A stretch of 64,000 nucleotides of DNA, taken from NCBI GenBank assembly GCA_028829895.1, contig CM054182.1, positions 15,865,001-15,929,000 of the forward strand. Reading direction: 5' to 3'. How positions within the stretch are numbered: position 1 is the stretch's first letter; every line of letters begins with the position of its first letter. Origin of the DNA: Sinotaia quadrata (lineage: Eukaryota > Mollusca > Gastropoda > Architaenioglossa > Viviparidae). Of this stretch, positions 61,486 to 64,000 are shown piece after piece. Position numbers and translations under genes: made by a program. Below the pieces are notes generated by a model. That model did not search any database, was not told the DNA's origin, and worked only from the letters and a program-made list of their open reading frames with translations.

Positions 61486-64000
61486 GCAGATGGGAAATTT
61501 AGTGCAATTTTAAATATATGATAATAGTTTAGAAATATTTAAATATTCACCACCAAGAATTCTTAAATTATTTAAACATTAAACACTGTAATTTCTAGAT
61601 TAAAATATTTCAATAGTAAACACCTTAAAACTATATTTAAAATTAAATATTAACCACAGTAAAATTAGTTTAAAATAATTAACATTAACCATGGTAATAC
61701 TACTTTTACTAGCTTAATATATTTAACCATTTCCCTGCACATATTAGTTTTAAAATATTTAAATCCAATCTTCTACATTGTTAGCTTTAAACTATGCGAG
61801 TATTTGCCTCTCTAACATCATAATAGTAACTCTACCATCATAATAGTAAATACTAACTTCCAATATAGATATTCAAAAATGAATTGCACAGAAATAGTAT
61901 AACCTTAATCAGCTAACATAAACGTACAAATATCTAATCGGGTAATAAAAGCTTATAATTTTTTAACTTTTAACAAAGGATGCTAACTTTGAGATGTTTC
62001 AACATAAAAGTACTTTAAGTTAGGCAGATTTAATATGTCAACATAGATTCAAGCTTAGAAATATTTTATGTTACCAAATCTACCTATTACTTTCGAATGC
62101 AAGCTAGTAACATTTGTCATGCAACTTAGCGGTTCTATTGTGTTATGTTACACCAAAGCACATACGCTCACTCAATGATAAATATTACAATTACAGAGCA
62201 AATGATAAATATTACAAGTACGTAACTTTACAAGTATATTTACACACACAACTATTAACTTTGCGTATACACAAACATACTACAAACTTTATACACCACA
62301 CGTATAAACTCTAAACACACTGTTACGTTTCCAGTATTTATTTAAAGACCCTGCTTAGAATAATTAAAAGACTTTAAATATAATTAATTCTTCCTCTCAT
62401 ATTCTACGCAGACTGGTTGCTCAATTTATTATCTGACTAATTAAAAGTGCGTCTTGTAGTTCAGACGACAAATTTACAGACTAATAAACTGCGAACTTTT
62501 AGCTAGATTTGAAAACAGTTAAATCCCTCTAAATTAATATGCACTCGTCATCAATCTTTCTGCTCATCCGCCCCCATTCAAATCTAAGAATTAATCTAAT
62601 TGGTCTATTGTGCATAGAAATCAACTACTAAGAGGTATTAACAAAGAAAATAAGATTTAATAAAGTTTAACAAATTAACAATAAATCGAATGCAACGCGA
62701 ATAGTCTTCACTCTGTCTTTACGCGCCTATGCCTGATTTTTGTCAATCTAAATTGCCAGAAAAGTGTTCCTTTGAGATCTGTACACTTGATTTTGCACTT
62801 AGCTCTATTCTTGTATCCTTGGTCTCAACACTCAGTCATGCTGATTCGTTCCCTCAGTCCCCCTTTTACGACACACGTGGTGCATAAGGAATGATGTCCC
62901 TTTGTTAGTGGCTAGGAACTGGAATTTTTGCAGCATGGCCCTCAGAGTGGATTTCGACACGCTTACACCAATAAGCTAATGCAGGTGAGGCATGGTGAAC
63001 ATGAACCATGAGCCGACCTGTGGATGCAACGTGTTTGGATATAATTCTCAACCTAACAGGTCCTACCTAGGCATGGCTCAATTAAATGCGCTGAACAAAG
63101 AGTTTCGACCTCGCGTCGCTTACAATTAGATTTAGAAAAAATATAATCGTCTCACATGTGTTCCATTTAACAGTCATGACGTATGAAGCAATAAAATAGA
63201 TACAACGTTAAATTAATGTTCATACAAGAGGTAATTCAAGCCGACAGAGCGCTTCACAATTTACAATTAAATTACACGCGATAATTGAATTACATGAAGA
63301 ATTCATATCGAGCGCAGCATTCTGGCTCTTAGTGAATTAAAACAATATAAATTAAAGTACAGAAATGGAAAAATGGTTACAATAAATTTATATTCCGTAA
63401 CATATAGGTTTTCAGCTATTTCTCTGAACCATGCTCAAGTGTATATGGAAATCATATAATACATAGCACAAATACATACTTAAACAATACATAGGCAAAT
63501 ACTATTAAATAAAATGATACCTTTGAGAGAAGTCGAAGGGTACCTTGATTCTCTATGGCGCCGGCTGCCTCTCACGACCCGAGTAAGCTGATGGAATTAG
63601 CTAAAATGTGCTCGAAGTGAGGGAGCGGAAGCGTGTGGGTACATATATAGAAAGGTATATTGCGTATCACGTGACTGTTCGCAAAGCATGTGGTTGGTTC
63701 GAGAACTGGACAATGGTCCTAAAGTTACATAACATCTTGACCTGTTCTAGAAGCACCTAGAAAAAGGAAGCTTTGAACAAAGGAGTCAAGGGTTTCAAAT
63801 ATTTGAATTTGAAGTAAACAAGGCTAAGTGGGTCATCAGGTCGGACATTTTTATCAGACTTGTGACACCCCCTTGCTTTTGAGGCGTTTATCTTACCAAA
63901 GATAAAATGCCTCCTACAAATTATGTATGATAAAATGTAGAAGTCCACAATGAAGAAAAATTTACACAAAAAAAAAATTTCGACATTCCTAGAAATAAAG
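61486..64000. other. Right flank, no gene recognised
   Basis: AT-rich to about 62700. 62800-63100 is less AT-rich but unrecognised. 63530-63660 is GC-richer with a symmetrical catatatag TATA-like motif at 63641-63650, which could be a promoter but reads on both strands. 63838-63920 contains tttatcttaccaaagataaa, a small inverted repeat. Confidence 0.4.

Noticed and set aside
62800..63100. Less AT-rich block as the missing gene B TIR exon
   Set aside because: No minus-strand frame of useful length and no TIR-like strands.
63530..63660. TATA-like motif with GC-richer flank as the gene B promoter
   Set aside because: The motif reads equally on both strands, no spliced exon can be tied to it, and the TIR exon may lie further right.

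Overview
The window is eukaryotic nuclear DNA: split genes with GT-AG introns, AT-rich, and dominated by minisatellite arrays. Vertebrate-type (CCCTAA)n telomeric sequence, a jockey-like LINE, a Ty3/gypsy remnant and the gene content all fit a lophotrochozoan, most likely a gastropod mollusc. That assignment is inference from general character, not from a species-specific marker.

Two minus-strand paralogues of the BCAP/BANK/Dof adaptor family (PIK3AP1-like) frame the window. Gene A runs from its ATG at 16183 down to the left edge. It has 11 exons with consistent phases, 654 codons in the window, and its 3' end lies outside. Gene B runs from 58604 down to a TGA at 43388. It has 12 exons and 529 codons, and it lacks a visible TIR exon. 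Both encode DBB, ankyrin, YxxM and proline-rich segments followed by a C-terminal helical region. Three homologous exon pairs have identical lengths (130, 206 and 167 nt), so the genes are a tandem duplication. By family knowledge they link tyrosine-kinase signalling to PI3-kinase and, in gene A, to TIR-type signalling.

Between the genes (about 17 to 43 kb) lie repeats and mobile-element debris: a decayed TIR-like open segment, two oppositely oriented LTR-like copies, a gypsy integrase C-terminus, a (CCCTAA)n element bounded by inverted repeats, a LINE RT/RNase H fragment, and a decayed copy of a dispersed invertebrate zinc-finger gene family. That last gene has a TATA box and a 17-module heat-shock-element array directly upstream.

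The most unusual pattern is that many intronic minisatellites are built from exon/intron junctions. At about ten junctions of genes A and B the neighbouring tandem array carries repeated copies of the exon edge together with its splice donor or acceptor. The best cases are the gene A exon 3 donor and exon 4 acceptor, and the gene B exon 3, 6 and 8 acceptors.
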